A DNA stretch of 64,000 bases from Conexibacter woesei DSM 14684 (GCF_000025265.1 NC_013739.1:3954001-4018000), one strand, 5' to 3'; positions 8,431 through 18,385 are shown, counted from the first letter of the stretch. The notes: a model not told the origin generated them from the sequence alone. Numbers and translations: made by a program.

Positions 8431-9657
8431 TTACGCGGCCGCGCCGGCGAGGCCGGCGGCGTCACGCAGCGCTTCGGCCTTGTCCGTCTTCTCCCACGTG
8501 AAGTCGGCGTCCTCGCGGCCGAAGTGGCCGTAGGCCGCGGTCTTCTGGTAGACCGGACGGTGGAGGTCGAGGTACTCGCGGAACGCGCCCGGACGCAGGT
8601 CGAAGTGCTCGCGCACGAGCTGCTCGATCTTCGCGCGGCCGATCTTCTCGGTGCCGAACGTCTCAACCATGACCGACACCGGGTGCGCGACGCCGATCGC
8701 GTACGCGACCTGCACCTCGGCGCGATCGGCGAGGCCAGCCGCGACGACGTTCTTCGCGACGTAGCGCGCGGCGTACGCGGCCGAGCGGTCGACCTTCGAC
8801 GGATCCTTGCCCGAGAAGGCGCCGCCGCCGTGGCGCGCCATCCCGCCGTACGTGTCGACGATGATCTTGCGACCCGTCAGCCCCGCGTCGCCGACCGGAC
8901 CGCCGATCACGAAGCGCCCCGTCGGGTTGACGAGGAACTCCTTGCGCAGCTTGCCCTCGTCGAACAGGTCCTTCGGGAGGACCGGCAGCACGACGTGCTC
9001 CCACAGGTCGTCCGGGATCAGCGACTCGGCGCCCTCGGCGTGCTGCGTCGAGATCAGCAGCTTCTCGATCTCGACCGGCTTGCCGTCTCGATACCGGACG
9101 CTGACCTGCGTCTTGCCGTCCGGACGCAGGTAGTTGAGCGTCTCGGCGTGACGGACGTCCGCCAGCCGCTTCGCCAGCTTGTGCGCGAGCGCGATCGGCA
9201 GCGGCATCAGCTCAGGCGTCTCGCGCGTCGCGTAGCCGAACATCATGCCCTGGTCACCGGCGCCGGCAAGATCGAGCTTGTCGTCGTCGTTCGCGTCCGT
9301 GCGCGCCTCGTGCGAGGTGTCGACGCCCTGCGCGATGTCCGGCGACTGCTTGTCGATCGCGTTGAGGACTGCGCACGAGTCGGCGCTGAAGCCGAGATCC
9401 GCGTCCGTGTAGCCGATTCTGCGGATCGTCTCGCGGGCGATCTCCTGGATGTCGACGTACGTCGAGGTGGAGATCTCGCCCGACACCACGACGAGCCCCG
9501 TGTTCACGAGCGTCTCGCAGGCAACACGGCCGTAGGGGTCGTCTCGCAGCACGGCGTCGAGGACGCCGTCGGAGATCTGGTCGGCAACCTTGTCCGGGTG
9601 CCCCTCGGTCACGGACTCCGACGTGAACAGGTACTCGTTATCGCTAAAGGTGCTCAT
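8431..9657 (-). CDS. metK: S-adenosylmethionine synthetase
   Basis: Makes S-adenosylmethionine from methionine and ATP. The 408-residue product shows the N-terminal [19 protein letters not shown], the signature [12 protein letters not shown] and the phosphate loop [19 protein letters not shown]. The length is normal. The start codon overlaps the upstream anchored-protein stop by ATGA, so translation is coupled, and there is no room for a SAM riboswitch in front of it. Confidence 0.97.
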   Translation of the reverse strand: MSTFSDNEYLFTSESVTEGHPDKVADQISDGVLDAVLRDDPYGRVACETLVNTGLVVVSGEISTSTYVDIQEIARETIRRIGYTDADLGFSADSCAVLNAIDKQSPDIAQGVDTSHEARTDANDDDKLDLAGAGDQGMMFGYATRETPELMPLPIALAHKLAKRLADVRHAETLNYLRPDGKTQVSVRYRDGKPVEIEKLLISTQHAEGAESLIPDDLWEHVVLPVLPKDLFDEGKLRKEFLVNPTGRFVIGGPVGDAGLTGRKIIVDTYGGMARHGGGAFSGKDPSKVDRSAAYAARYVAKNVVAAGLADRAEVQVAYAIGVAHPVSVMVETFGTEKIGRAKIEQLVREHFDLRPGAFREYLDLHRPVYQKTAAYGHFGREDADFTWEKTDKAEALRDAAGLAGAAA

Positions 9658-11333
9658 GGGATCTCGAACGTCAGCTCCGCGGTCGTTTGGGTCTCCCCGC
9701 TCGTCGAGACGAGACCGACCGCGCGAACACGCTGGAGATTCGTGGCGAGGCCAGAATCACCGGTCAGTCCCAGCGGCTCGAAGAGGCTGAGGAGCTGGCT
9801 GAAGTCAAAGAAGACTATCGAGGTCAACTCTGATTGGGAATCAGGGATTACGGCCTTGTAATCCGGATTCGCGTCGATCGTGCCTCTCGGCCGCACGACG
9901 GCGGCGAGCGCGCCCGCGCTCGTCGAGACCGCCAACGTGCCGTTCGCGACGGCGTAGTCGAGCTCGGCGCCGTCGGCGGTGGCGAGTCTGCGGACCGCCG
10001 TCCCGCCGACCTCGGCGCCCGTGAATCTCGGCGCCTCGCCGCCCTCCGGCGCGAACAGCTTCGCGATCGCCGGCTCGAGCCTCAGCAGTGCCGCGCGCGT
10101 GCGCTCCTCGTCCGGGGTGCGCGCGAGCAGCGCGACGGCCGGCGCGCCGTCGACCTCGACGAGCGTGACCGCGACCTCCTTGCCGAACAGCGGCAGCACG
10201 TCGCGCACGAAGCTGACGCCGCTGTCGGCGAGCAGTCTGCCCGCCTGCGCCATCAGCTCGCCCGTGTCGCCGCCGATCCCCGTCAGACCGCCGAGGCCGA
10301 GCAGCAGCGGGGCGGCGCGCTCCAGCCCGGCGAAGCCGGCGTAGGCGAGCGCGTCTCGCGGGACCGATCTCGTCAGCGTCGGCGTGAACGTCGGCGAGGC
10401 GCCGCGCGCTCTCGCGTCGAGCACGGCGTGGACGCGCACGGTCGCCGAGCTGTCCTGGGCGGTCAGCGTGAGCGCCGTGCCGCGCAGACCTCTCTGGTCC
10501 AGCAGCGCGCCGGCGAGGCCGAGCAGTCCGCGCTGCGGCGCCAGCAGCCGCCGCACGCCGTCGACCGACGCGTAGGCGTCAGCGACGCGGCTCTCCGGCT
10601 GTTCGACCGTCGCGGCGCGGTAGGTCGCGTCGTCGGCGAGCGCTCTCCCTCTCCCCGCCGCGCGGTCGATCGCACCGCGCACACTGCGCTGCTGACCGAC
10701 GATCAGGAAGCCGTCGAGGAAGGCGGTGACGGCGCCGTTGCCGTAGCTCGCCGTCGCGATGCCGCCGTAGGTCCCTCTTCTGGCCGGACCGGCGGTGCGG
10801 CTGATGAACGCGCGCGCCTTGCCCTCGTCGGCGGTCGACAGCAGCAGGAGCGAGCCGGCCGTGGCGCCCGCGCCGCGCGTCAGCGCCAGCGCCGCCTCGT
10901 CGCCGAGCCACGGCCGCACGTCGCGGTCGAAGTCGATCGGCTCCGTGCCGCCGCCGGCGCGCAGCAAGCCGCCGAGCTGCGTGCGCAGCGTCTGCTCGGC
11001 GCCGAGCCGGCGCACGAGCGACAGCGCGCGGTCGATCGCGGCGCGGTCGCCGTCGGTCGAGAGGTGGATGTAGGCGAGCGCGTCGGCCGGCACCAGCGTC
11101 GCGGCGCGGCTCGCCGGCGGCGTGTCGTCCTTCCCGTCGCCGCCGAGCGCGACGACCGCCAGCACGAGCGCGGCGAGCACCGCGAGCAGGCCGACGCCCG
11201 CGCGCCAGTCCCGCAGCACGGGCTTCGCATTGCGAGTTCCACGGCGACGTGCGCGCTCCGTCACGCCGGGGGAACTCGCACGCGGCCCAGGGCGTTCGTC
11301 TCCTGCACTGTCACTCCCCGACACGGTCCGCAT
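9654..11333 (-). CDS. DUF3352-like membrane-anchored extracytoplasmic protein
   Basis: 559 residues. A basic N-terminal segment ([11 protein letters not shown]) precedes one transmembrane helix (about 45-65, [19 protein letters not shown]), after which the protein is extracytoplasmic. The body has the repeated beta-rich pattern of DUF3352-type proteins ([46 protein letters not shown]-like turns). Function is unknown. It lies between der (16 nt gap) and metK (ATGA overlap), so it is part of that operon. Arginine AGA codons are frequent, seen as TCT on the plus strand. Confidence 0.65.
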   Translation of the reverse strand: MRTVSGSDSAGDERPGPRASSPGVTERARRRGTRNAKPVLRDWRAGVGLLAVLAALVLAVVALGGDGKDDTPPASRAATLVPADALAYIHLSTDGDRAAIDRALSLVRRLGAEQTLRTQLGGLLRAGGGTEPIDFDRDVRPWLGDEAALALTRGAGATAGSLLLLSTADEGKARAFISRTAGPARRGTYGGIATASYGNGAVTAFLDGFLIVGQQRSVRGAIDRAAGRGRALADDATYRAATVEQPESRVADAYASVDGVRRLLAPQRGLLGLAGALLDQRGLRGTALTLTAQDSSATVRVHAVLDARARGASPTFTPTLTRSVPRDALAYAGFAGLERAAPLLLGLGGLTGIGGDTGELMAQAGRLLADSGVSFVRDVLPLFGKEVAVTLVEVDGAPAVALLARTPDEERTRAALLRLEPAIAKLFAPEGGEAPRFTGAEVGGTAVRRLATADGAELDYAVANGTLAVSTSAGALAAVVRPRGTIDANPDYKAVIPDSQSELTSIVFFDFSQLLSLFEPLGLTGDSGLATNLQRVRAVGLVSTSGETQTTAELTFEIP

Positions 11334-11349
11334 GCGGCGGAGCAGTCTC

Positions 11350-12804
11350 TCAGGCGGCGAAGTCGTCCGCGCCGGTGGCGCCGGTGGCGCCGTCGTCGTC
11401 GCGCCCGTCGCGCCGGCGGCCGTGCCCGTCGCGGCCCTCGCGCATCTCGGCTCGGCTCTCGCCGCGCGCCGGGCGGCCCGCTCTCTCGCCGCGCCGCTCG
11501 CGCCGCTCGACGAAGTCGATGATCAGCGGGATCCCCTCGAAGCGGTAGCGCTCGCGCAGGCGGTTCTCGATGAAGTAGGCGTAGTCGCGCGTGACGCGGT
11601 TGCGCGAGTTGACCTGGATCGAGAAGCGCGGCGGCCGCTCGGCCGTCTGCGTCATGTAGATCAGCTTGAGGCGGTGGTTCTGCTTCGCCGGCGGCTGACG
11701 GATCTCCTGGATGTCGGAGAGGAAGCGGTTCAGCTGCGGCGTCGGGACGCGGCCCGACGTGCGGTCGGCGAGCGCGAACGCCTCGGTCAGCAGGCGGTGG
11801 ATGTGCCGGCCCGTCTTGGCGCTCGTCGTCAGCACGCGCGGACGCAGGCGCAGCTTGTTGTTGACGCGCGCCCGCTCGTGGTCGAGGTCGAACTCGGGCT
11901 CGTCCTCACCGCCGGTGAGGTCCCACTTGTTCAGCACGAGCGCCGTCGCGCAGCCGCTCTGCATCGCCAGCTCGGCGATCCGCAGGTCCTGCGAGGTGAC
12001 GCCCTCCTGCGCGTCGCAGACGACGAGCGCGACGTCGGCGCGCTCGGCCGCGCGGCGCGAGCGCAGCGCCGTGTAGTACTCGATCGAGTCGCCGACCTTC
12101 GCCTGGCGGCGCATGCCGGCGGTGTCGACGAGGATCAGTCTGCGGTCCTCGAATCTGAACGGCAGGTCGATCGCGTCGCGCGTCGTCCCGGCGACCTCGG
12201 AGACGATCACGCGGTCGCTGCCGAGCATCTTGTTGACGAGGCTCGACTTGCCGACGTTGGGGCGGCCGATCAGCGCGAGCCGGACGAGGTCCTCGTCCTC
12301 CTCGACCTCCGACTCGTCCGGCAGCCGACTGACGACGCGGTCGAGCAGGTCGCCGGTGCCGAGGCCCTGCGCCGCCGAGACCGCGACCGGGTCGCCGAAG
12401 CCGAGCGCGTAGAACTCGGCCGCGAGCGTCACGTCCTTGACGGAGTCGACCTTGTTGGCGGCGAGGATCACCGGCACGTGCGTGCGCCGCAGCAGGTCGG
12501 CCATCTCCTCGTCGCCGGGCCGCAGGCCGGCCTGCGCGTCGACGACGAACAGCGCCAGCTGCGCGTCGGCGAGCGCCGCGCGCGCCTGCTCCTGGATCGA
12601 GCGCTGCATCTCGTCGCGATCCTCGAGGTCGACGCCGCCGGTGTCGATCAGCGTGAATCTGCGCCCGTTCCACTCCGTCTGGAGCTCCTTGCGGTCGCGC
12701 GTGACGCCGGGCCGCTCGTGTACGACCGCCTCACGCGACTGCGTCAGGCGGTTCACGAGCGACGACTTGCCGACGTTGGGGTAGCCGACGACGGCGACCT
12801 TCAT
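11350..12804 (-). CDS. der: ribosome biogenesis GTPase Der (EngA)
   Basis: Essential double-GTPase required for 50S subunit maturation. 484 residues with two complete G domains: [24 protein letters not shown] and [27 protein letters not shown]-like RNA-binding C-terminal domain ([18 protein letters not shown]) follows. The last 50 residues are an Arg/Gly/Asp-rich low-complexity tail longer than usual. The ATG overlaps the stop of the upstream vapC by ATGA, so der translation is coupled to a toxin gene. In related genomes der usually follows cmk directly. Confidence 0.96.
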   Translation of the reverse strand: MKVAVVGYPNVGKSSLVNRLTQSREAVVHERPGVTRDRKELQTEWNGRRFTLIDTGGVDLEDRDEMQRSIQEQARAALADAQLALFVVDAQAGLRPGDEEMADLLRRTHVPVILAANKVDSVKDVTLAAEFYALGFGDPVAVSAAQGLGTGDLLDRVVSRLPDESEVEEDEDLVRLALIGRPNVGKSSLVNKMLGSDRVIVSEVAGTTRDAIDLPFRFEDRRLILVDTAGMRRQAKVGDSIEYYTALRSRRAAERADVALVVCDAQEGVTSQDLRIAELAMQSGCATALVLNKWDLTGGEDEPEFDLDHERARVNNKLRLRPRVLTTSAKTGRHIHRLLTEAFALADRTSGRVPTPQLNRFLSDIQEIRQPPAKQNHRLKLIYMTQTAERPPRFSIQVNSRNRVTRDYAYFIENRLRERYRFEGIPLIIDFVERRERRGERAGRPARGESRAEMREGRDGHGRRRDGRDDDGATGATGADDFAA

Positions 12805-13190
12805 GCGGTGCTCCTCAGATCAATCACTTCGATGTCGGCGCCGAGTCCGATGATCTCGGGGTCGCCGGTGTACAGGGGTGCTCTGTGGCGCATCGCGGTC
12901 GCCACGCAGAACGCATCAGGATAGGAGAGTCCGCCGCCGGCCTTGATCTCGGCGGCCGCGTGCGCCAGCGGCCAGTCGGGATCTTCGACGTGGACCAGTG
13001 CCCGCACGCGGTCGATCTGCTCCGTTGCGACCCGGCGACCTCGCTTGCGCTGCACGATGTAATACGCCTCGCCGAGGTTGATCGACGAGATGCGCGCATC
13101 ATGCTGCACGATCACGTCTCGCACTCGTCGCGCTGCGGGCTCGTCGAGCAGGACCGCCATGACGGCCCAAGCATCGAGGACGGCGACCAT
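12801..13190 (-). CDS. vapC: VapC-type PIN-domain ribonuclease toxin
   Basis: 129 residues beginning [18 protein letters not shown]. The PIN acidic residues are all visible: D in VLDAWAV, E in [10 protein letters not shown] in [12 protein letters not shown] and D in YTGDPEIIG. This predicts an active Mg-dependent RNase, inhibited by the protein of the preceding gene. The start overlaps the antitoxin stop (TGATG) and its own stop overlaps the der start (ATGA). The antitoxin-toxin-essential GTPase order implies one transcript. Target RNA is unknown. Confidence 0.88.
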   Translation of the reverse strand: MVAVLDAWAVMAVLLDEPAARRVRDVIVQHDARISSINLGEAYYIVQRKRGRRVATEQIDRVRALVHVEDPDWPLAHAAAEIKAGGGLSYPDAFCVATAMRHRAPLYTGDPEIIGLGADIEVIDLRSTA

Positions 13191-13444
13191 CAGTAGCGCC
13201 CGTACTTGCGCTCCTCGCGCTCCCGGTCGCGGCGTTTGCCCTCTGCATACTCCTCGAGCAGACCGCTGCCGGCGAGCGAACCCATCAGCTCGTCGACCAG
13301 CTGTGCCTTGGACTTCGCCTTGCGCACGGTGATCTCGCCGTCCCCCTCGTCGAACAAGACCTCGTCGCCGGGCCGGATGCCGAGCCGTTCTCGCATCGCC
13401 TTCGGCAGGACGACCTGTCCCTTGGCACCGACCTTGTAAGTCAT
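13190..13444 (-). CDS. vapB: AbrB/MazE-type antitoxin (VapB-like)
   Basis: 84 residues. The N-terminal swapped-hairpin AbrB fold is clear (YKVGAKGQVVLPKAMRERLGIRPGDEVLF). A helical, highly charged C-terminus (EEYAEGKRRDREREERKYGRY) probably wraps the toxin. Such antitoxins usually repress their own promoter. The promoter box TATACT ends 7 nt before the ATG and lies within a small inverted repeat, GAGT-tat-ACTC, a plausible operator. vapC follows with a one-base overlap. Confidence 0.87.
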   Translation of the reverse strand: MTYKVGAKGQVVLPKAMRERLGIRPGDEVLFDEGDGEITVRKAKSKAQLVDELMGSLAGSGLLEEYAEGKRRDREREERKYGRY

Positions 13445-13450
13445 ACCGAC

Positions 13451-13461
13451 GAGTATAACTC
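13451..13461 (-). promoter_or_regulatory. vapBC promoter -10 box within an inverted repeat
   Basis: On the minus strand GAGTTATACTC is an inverted repeat (GAGT/ACTC, 3-nt centre) that contains the -10 hexamer TATACT (13452-13457). The hexamer ends 7 nt before the vapB ATG, giving a likely leaderless transcript. It is the likely autoregulatory site. Confidence 0.55.
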
Positions 13462-13999
13462 AGCGCGGGCCGGCGGCCAGGGCGCTGTCGGCGAGGCGCA
13501 CGAGCTTGACGCGGTCGCTGCCTCTGCCGGCCTCGCGGAACTCGAGCGTGTAGAGGACGTCGCCCCGGCGCCACTGCAGCTGCGGCGGCGAGCAGGATGC
13601 GCCGCACGTCGTCGGCTTGAAGTACCCGGTCACCCCGCCGCGCAGCCTGACGGTGCGTCTGAACGCGGGCGTGGCGCCGCGCTCTGCCGAGAACGTGCCG
13701 ACGAAGCAGGCGTTCGCACCGCCGCAGCGGGGCCCGATCGCGAGCGAGAGATGCCAGCGCGTGCGTCTCGCTGCCCACTTCGCCTCGATCCCGTGGCCGC
13801 CCGGCACGTCGATCGCGACCATGTCAGGCAGCAGCACCGGCAGCGCCGTGTTGGCCTTGATCCCTCTGACCTGGCGTCTGAACGCGGTCGCGGGCGCGAC
13901 GTGGCGGACGGCCGCGTGCGCGGCCGGCGCGGCGAGCACGAGCGCCGCCGCGGCGAGAACGACGGCGCGGGCGAGGAGCGGCAGGCGGGTCAGGCGCAT
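13460..13999 (-). CDS. secreted protein of unknown function
   Basis: 179 residues from ATG 13999 (a GTG at 14002 immediately precedes it). A clear signal peptide, RLTRLPLLARAVVLAAAALVLAAPAAHA, is followed by a small domain with four cysteines (RCGGANACF, TTCGASCSPP), likely two disulfides. I do not recognise the family. The start overlaps the cmk stop (GTGATG), so it is the third product of the aroA-cmk operon. Its stop overlaps the vapB promoter region. Confidence 0.75.
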   Translation of the reverse strand: MRLTRLPLLARAVVLAAAALVLAAPAAHAAVRHVAPATAFRRQVRGIKANTALPVLLPDMVAIDVPGGHGIEAKWAARRTRWHLSLAIGPRCGGANACFVGTFSAERGATPAFRRTVRLRGGVTGYFKPTTCGASCSPPQLQWRRGDVLYTLEFREAGRGSDRVKLVRLADSALAAGPR

Positions 14000-14616
14000 C
14001 ACGACTTCCTCTGTTCGGCGACGAGCGCGGTCACGCGCGCGACGACATCCTCCAGGCTGAGGCCGGTCGTGTCGAGGGCGACGGCGTCGTCGGCCGCGGC
14101 GAGCGGGTCGTGCTCGCGCGTCGTGTCGCGCTCGTCGCGGATCGTCTGCTCCGCCAGCACGGTCGCGACGTCGGCGCCGATCTGCACCGCGCGGCGGCGC
14201 GCGCGCTCCTCCGGACTGGCGGTCAGGAAGACCTTGACGGCCGCGTCCGGCGCGACGACGGTGCCGATGTCCCGCCCTTCCGCGACCCAGTCGCCGTCGG
14301 CGACGATTCGCTGCTGCTGCGTAACGAGCGCCCGGCGGACGACGGGGTCCGCGGCCGCGCGCGACGCCGCCTCCGACGCCTCGGGCGTGCGGATCGCGTC
14401 CGTCACGTCACGGCCGTCGAGCAGGATCCGCTCGCCCAACTCGATCCGCACCTCACCGGCGACCTCGGCCGGCTCGGCGCCGCGCTCGAAGGCGGCGAGC
14501 CCGACGCAGCGGTACATCGCCCCGGAGTCCAGGTACGTGAAGCCCAGCGCGGCCGCCACGGCGCGCGCCACGCTCGACTTGCCGGCCCCCGCGGGACCGT
14601 CGATCGCCACCACCAT
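13999..14616 (-). CDS. cmk: cytidylate kinase
   Basis: Phosphorylates CMP/dCMP. 205 residues from ATG 14616 (MVVAIDGPAGAGKSSVARAVA), a normal length. The P-loop is GPAGAGKSS, and the substrate region YLDSGAMYRCVGLAAF and the lid RARRRAVQ are visible. The aroA stop lies 10 nt upstream. An open frame extends into aroA, but homology begins at this ATG. Confidence 0.94.
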   Translation of the reverse strand: MVVAIDGPAGAGKSSVARAVAAALGFTYLDSGAMYRCVGLAAFERGAEPAEVAGEVRIELGERILLDGRDVTDAIRTPEASEAASRAAADPVVRRALVTQQQRIVADGDWVAEGRDIGTVVAPDAAVKVFLTASPEERARRRAVQIGADVATVLAEQTIRDERDTTREHDPLAAADDAVALDTTGLSLEDVVARVTALVAEQRKS

Positions 14617-14626
14617 GCTCGCGACC

Positions 14627-15967
14627 CTAGCGCGCGAGCAGCGTGTCGAGGTCGGCGACGAAGCCTGGGTAGGAGACCGCGGCGGCGTCCATCCCCTCGA
14701 CCTCGACACCCTCGCGCGACGCCAGCCCGGCGACCGCGCCGAGCATCGCGAGGCGATGGTCGCCGTGCGAGGAGATCCGCCCGCCGCGGAGCCCGGTCCC
14801 GCCGCGCACGACGAAGCCGTCGTCGGTCCCCTCGATGTCGGCGCCGAGCCCGTTCAGCCCGTCCACGACCGTCTGGATCCGGTCGGACTCCTTCACGCGC
14901 AGCTCAGCGGCGCCGCGCACGACCGTCTCGCCGTCGGCGAAGCAGCCGAGCAGCGCGACGAGCGGCAGCTCGTCGATCGCCAGCGGGACCTCCTCGGCCT
15001 CGACCGTCGTCGCGCTCAGCGGGCCGTGCGCGACGTCCAGCTCGGAGATCGGCTCGCCCGGCGTGAAGGCGCCATGCTCCTCCAGGTCGCCGAGCACGAT
15101 GCCGCCCATCCGCTCGACGATCCGCAGGAAGCCGGTGCGCGTCCAGTTGACGTTGACGTCCTCCAGCACGATCCGCGAGCCGGGCACGAGCACCGCCGCG
15201 GCGACCCAGAAGGCCGCGCTGGAGAGGTCGCCGGGCACCGCGATCGCGTCGAGCCCCAGCTCGTCGACGTGGCGCACCGTCACGCGGTTCCCGTCGCGCT
15301 CGACCGGCGCGCCGGCGGCCGCCAGCATCCGCTCGGTGTGGTCGCGGCTCGGCGCCGGCTCGATCACGGTCGTGCCGCCGGCGGTCGTCATGCCCGCGAT
15401 CAGCACGCACGACTTGACCTGCGCGGAGGCGACTGGCATCGGGTACTCGATCCCGGTCAGGTCGGCGCCGTGGAGCGTGAACGGCGGGAAGCGCTCGTCG
15501 GTCGCGTCGATCCGCGCGCCCATCAGCCGCAGCGGGTCGGCGATCCGGTCGATCGGGCGTCTGCGGATCGAGCTGTCGCCGTCGAACGTCCACGAGCGGC
15601 CGGGCTGCGTCGCCAGCCAGCCGGGCAGCAGCCGCATCAGCGTGCCGGCGTTGCCGACGTCGATCGGGCCGTCGCTCTCGTGCGCGTCGCGCAGGCCGCA
15701 GCCGCGGATCAACAGCTCGCCGGCACCGCGCCGCTGGACCAGCGCGCCGATCTGCTCGACGGCGGCGAGCGTCGAGTTCGTGTCGGCCGCGTCGAGGTAG
15801 TTGGTGACGCTGACCGGCTCGGGCGTCATCGCCGCGAACAGCGCCGCGCGATGCGAGATCGACTTGTCCGGCGGGACCCGCAGCGACCCGCGCAGCCCGC
15901 TCGCGGGCGGGTCGAAGCGGACCGCGGCGGCGAATCCGAGGCCTCCGGCCGAGCGATTCGGCCTCAC
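14627..15967 (-). CDS. aroA: 3-phosphoshikimate 1-carboxyvinyltransferase (EPSP synthase)
   Basis: Sixth step of the shikimate pathway: joins PEP and shikimate 3-phosphate. 446 residues from GTG 15967. Signatures include RVPPDKSISHRAALFAA, the PEP-binding DVGNAGTLMRLLPG and RVKESDRIQTVVDGL. The GTG start overlaps the tyrA stop (GTGA), so the genes are translationally coupled. Together with aroF, tyrA, the aminotransferase and AroH chorismate mutase nearby, it forms an aromatic amino acid block. Confidence 0.95.
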   Translation of the reverse strand: MRPNRSAGGLGFAAAVRFDPPASGLRGSLRVPPDKSISHRAALFAAMTPEPVSVTNYLDAADTNSTLAAVEQIGALVQRRGAGELLIRGCGLRDAHESDGPIDVGNAGTLMRLLPGWLATQPGRSWTFDGDSSIRRRPIDRIADPLRLMGARIDATDERFPPFTLHGADLTGIEYPMPVASAQVKSCVLIAGMTTAGGTTVIEPAPSRDHTERMLAAAGAPVERDGNRVTVRHVDELGLDAIAVPGDLSSAAFWVAAAVLVPGSRIVLEDVNVNWTRTGFLRIVERMGGIVLGDLEEHGAFTPGEPISELDVAHGPLSATTVEAEEVPLAIDELPLVALLGCFADGETVVRGAAELRVKESDRIQTVVDGLNGLGADIEGTDDGFVVRGGTGLRGGRISSHGDHRLAMLGAVAGLASREGVEVEGMDAAAVSYPGFVADLDTLLAR

Positions 15968-17034
15968 GCGCGCGCCACCGGGAAGCCCTGCTCGGCGATC
16001 AACGCGAGCGCTCGCTCGGCCGGCTCGTCCCCTGCGATCCACAATGCCACGACGCCCTCCGCTTGATTGGGCGCCGGGTACAGCGCCATGTCGGTGATGT
16101 TGACGCCCGCGCGTCCCAGCTCCAGCGCGAGCCGCGCGACGACGCCCGGCTCGTTCGGGACCGACGCGCGCAGCTCGTGCACCGTCCCGCCGGCGAGCTG
16201 GGCTTCCAGCAGGCGCCTGCGATCTTCCCTCGCCGCGTCGTTCCATGCGGTCACGCCGTCCGCGTCGGCGGCGCTCAGCAGCGCGCGGAACTCGCCCAGG
16301 CGCCTGGTCGCGTCGTCGATCCGTTCGATCAGCGCATCGCGGTTGGCGAGGTAGATGTCGGTCCAGATCGCGCTGTTGGCACCCGCCACGCGCGTCGCGT
16401 CGCGGAAGCTCGGGCCCGTCGCCGGCAGCTGCTCGGACTCGTCCTCCAGCGCGCGCGCCGCCTGTGCGACGAGCACGTTGGCGACGACGTGCGGCAGGTG
16501 CGAGACGGCCGCGAGCATGTGGTCGTGCGTCGCGGCGTCGATCGCGGTCGGCTTCGCGCCCAGCTCGCGCAGCAGCCGGTGGAGCCGCTCGAACAGCGTG
16601 CCGGTCGTCGTCTCGGTCGGCGTCAGGTACCAGACGGCGTCCTGGAACAGGTCGGCGCGCGCATGCTCGACGCCGGCCGTCTCGGCACCCGCGAGCGGGT
16701 GACCGCCGACGAAGCGCGGGTCCGCGACCGCGGCGACGACGCTGCGCTTGGTCGAGCCGACGTCGGTCACGACGCAGTCCGGCGGGATCGCGCGCAGCAC
16801 GCGCTCGACCGTCTCGGCGAGCGCGCCGACGGGCGCGGCGACGAAGACGACCTGCGCGTCCGCGACCGCCGCTTCGAGCGAGCCCGCGCCGCGGTCGAGC
16901 GCGCCGCGCGCGCAGGCGGTCTCGACCGCCGCCGGCGACGGGTCCCACCCGGTCACCTCGGCGCCGAGCCGCTCGCGCGCCGCGAGCCCGATCGACCCGC
17001 CGATCAGGCCCACGCCGATGATCGATGCGCGCAA
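15964..17034 (-). CDS. tyrA: prephenate dehydrogenase with C-terminal ACT domain
   Basis: Oxidatively decarboxylates prephenate towards tyrosine. 356 residues from TTG 17034, placed because the NAD-binding fold starts at once (IIGVGLIGGSIGLAARERLG). Catalytic features include VGGHPLAGAETAGVEHA and the helix ATHDHMLAAVSHLPHVVANVL. A C-terminal ACT domain (about 285-350: GGTVHELRASVPNEPGVVARLA) is the likely site of tyrosine feedback. The aroF stop is 14 nt upstream, and aroA overlaps downstream. The TTG start is not certain. Confidence 0.9.
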   Translation of the reverse strand: MRASIIGVGLIGGSIGLAARERLGAEVTGWDPSPAAVETACARGALDRGAGSLEAAVADAQVVFVAAPVGALAETVERVLRAIPPDCVVTDVGSTKRSVVAAVADPRFVGGHPLAGAETAGVEHARADLFQDAVWYLTPTETTTGTLFERLHRLLRELGAKPTAIDAATHDHMLAAVSHLPHVVANVLVAQAARALEDESEQLPATGPSFRDATRVAGANSAIWTDIYLANRDALIERIDDATRRLGEFRALLSAADADGVTAWNDAAREDRRRLLEAQLAGGTVHELRASVPNEPGVVARLALELGRAGVNITDMALYPAPNQAEGVVALWIAGDEPAERALALIAEQGFPVARA

Positions 17035-17048
17035 GCGGCTCGTGCTCC

Positions 17049-18095
17049 TCAGGCGGCCGTGGCCTCGGCGGCCAGGGTCGAGATCGTCTTGCCGGCGACG
17101 GCCGCGGCCTGCGCGACCTTCTCCGCGTAGGCGGCGAACTCGGCCGCGACGAGCTGCTGAGGTCCGTCGCAGATCGCCTCGTCGGGGTTCGGGTGGACCT
17201 CGACGATGATGCCGTCGGCGCCGACCGCGGCGGCGGCCAGCGACAGCGGCTGCACGAGGTCGCGCCGGCCGGCGGCGTGCGACGGGTCGACGATGATCGG
17301 CAGGTGCGTCAGCTCCTTCAGCACCGGCACCGCGGTCAGGTCGAGCGTGAAGCGGTAGGCGGTCTCGAACGTGCGGATCCCGCGCTCGCACAGCATCACC
17401 GCCTCGTTGCCCTCCTTGAGGATGTACTCGGAGGCGTTCAGCAGCTCCTCCAGCGTCGCCGACAGACCGCGCTTGAGCAGGACCGGGCGGCCGGCGCGGC
17501 CGAGCTCGGTCAGGAGCGTGTAGTTCTGCATGTTGCGCGCGCCGATCTGGATCACGTCGGCGACCTCCAGCACGGGCTCGAGGTCGCGCACGTCCATCAG
17601 CTCGGTGACGATCGGCAGGCCGGTCTCCCGCTTGGCCTCGGCGAGCAGCCGCAGCCCCTCCTGCCCGAGGCCGTGGAAGGCGTAAGGGGACGTGCGCGGC
17701 TTGTACGCGCCGCCGCGGAAGAGCGTGACGCCGGCGGCGGCGACCGTCGCGGCGGTGCCGAGCGTCTGCTCGCGCGACTCGACCGTGCAGGGGCCGGCGA
17801 TCAGCGCGAAGTTGTCGCCGCCGATCTTGCGGCCACCGATCTCGAGGACGCTCGGCTCGCCGTGGCGGATCTGCGACGAGGCGAGCTTGTAAGGCTTCTG
17901 GATCGGGAGCAGCTTCTCGACCCCGGGTGAACCCTCCAGCTCCAGCTTCTGGACGTGCTCGCGGTCGCCGAGGGCGCCGATCACCGTCAGCTCCTCGCCG
18001 TTGATGCGGTGCGCGCGGGCGCCCGCGCCCTCGACGCGCTCGATGACGGCCTGGATCTCTTCCTCGGTCGCGTCCTGCTTCATCACGATCATCAT
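17049..18095 (-). CDS. aroF: 3-deoxy-7-phosphoheptulonate (DAHP) synthase, type I-beta with N-terminal regulatory domain
   Basis: First committed step of aromatic biosynthesis (PEP + erythrose 4-phosphate). 348 residues from ATG 18095, preceded by AGAGAGGA. Residues 1-70 form the ferredoxin-like regulatory domain ([21 protein letters not shown]...) seen in Thermotoga-type enzymes, the usual place of Tyr/Phe feedback. The barrel has [40 protein letters not shown] and [12 protein letters not shown] 35-codon aromatic-rich leader and two hairpins precede it, so control may be by attenuation as well as feedback. Confidence 0.95.
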   Translation of the reverse strand: MMIVMKQDATEEEIQAVIERVEGAGARAHRINGEELTVIGALGDREHVQKLELEGSPGVEKLLPIQKPYKLASSQIRHGEPSVLEIGGRKIGGDNFALIAGPCTVESREQTLGTAATVAAAGVTLFRGGAYKPRTSPYAFHGLGQEGLRLLAEAKRETGLPIVTELMDVRDLEPVLEVADVIQIGARNMQNYTLLTELGRAGRPVLLKRGLSATLEELLNASEYILKEGNEAVMLCERGIRTFETAYRFTLDLTAVPVLKELTHLPIIVDPSHAAGRRDLVQPLSLAAAAVGADGIIVEVHPNPDEAICDGPQQLVAAEFAAYAEKVAQAAAVAGKTISTLAAEATAA

Positions 18096-18225
18096 TCTGC
18101 GGTCCTCTCTGCCTGGGAATCTACGGAACGGGCGGGCACGAAGCCGTGCCCTCGGCGATGGAGCGGCGCCCGACCTCGTTGACTCCCACCACGACCGGTG
18201 GAAACGACGGGATCTGGCCGGACGC
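18096..18225 (-). promoter_or_regulatory. aroF leader region with two hairpins between leader peptide stop and aroF
   Basis: Between the leader stop and the aroF ATG are two potential hairpins. CCACC-6 nt-GGTGG (18186-18201) begins 24 nt after the leader stop. GGGCACG-GCTT-CGTGCCC (18134-18151, perfect 7-bp stem) ends about 38 nt before the aroF ATG. There is no U-tract, so control of aroF translation or factor-dependent termination seems as likely as intrinsic attenuation. The arrangement resembles ribosome-mediated attenuators. Confidence 0.5.
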
Positions 18226-18333
18226 CTAGATAAATCGCCAGGCGGAGAGGCGCCAGGAGCTGGCGTACGACGCATAGCCGGCGAAGGTGCCGGCAACGGG
18301 GGAAGCGTCAGTCGTACGGTGGCTCACGGGCAT
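18226..18333 (-). CDS. putative aromatic leader peptide of aroF
   Basis: A 35-codon reading frame preceded by GGAG four bases before its ATG, in the 290-nt gap between the aminotransferase gene and aroF. The second half is crowded with aromatic residues: F17, Y20, Y23, W27, W32 and F34, just before the stop. Aromatic codons clustered ahead of a DAHP synthase gene are the hallmark of ribosome-mediated attenuation. A functionally similar leader upstream of aroF is known in Corynebacterium. The last codons (TGG CGA TTT ATC) include codons rare in this genome. Function is inferred from composition and position. Confidence 0.65.
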   Translation of the reverse strand: MPVSHRTTDASPVAGTFAGYASYASSWRLSAWRFI

Positions 18334-18385
18334 GATGCTCCGGCCATTGTGCCAGAGCCGGGGGGCGAAGGCTAGTTGCGGGTTC

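Noticed and set aside
9654-9660. possible SAM riboswitch before metK
   Set aside because: metK overlaps the upstream gene by ATGA, leaving no leader.
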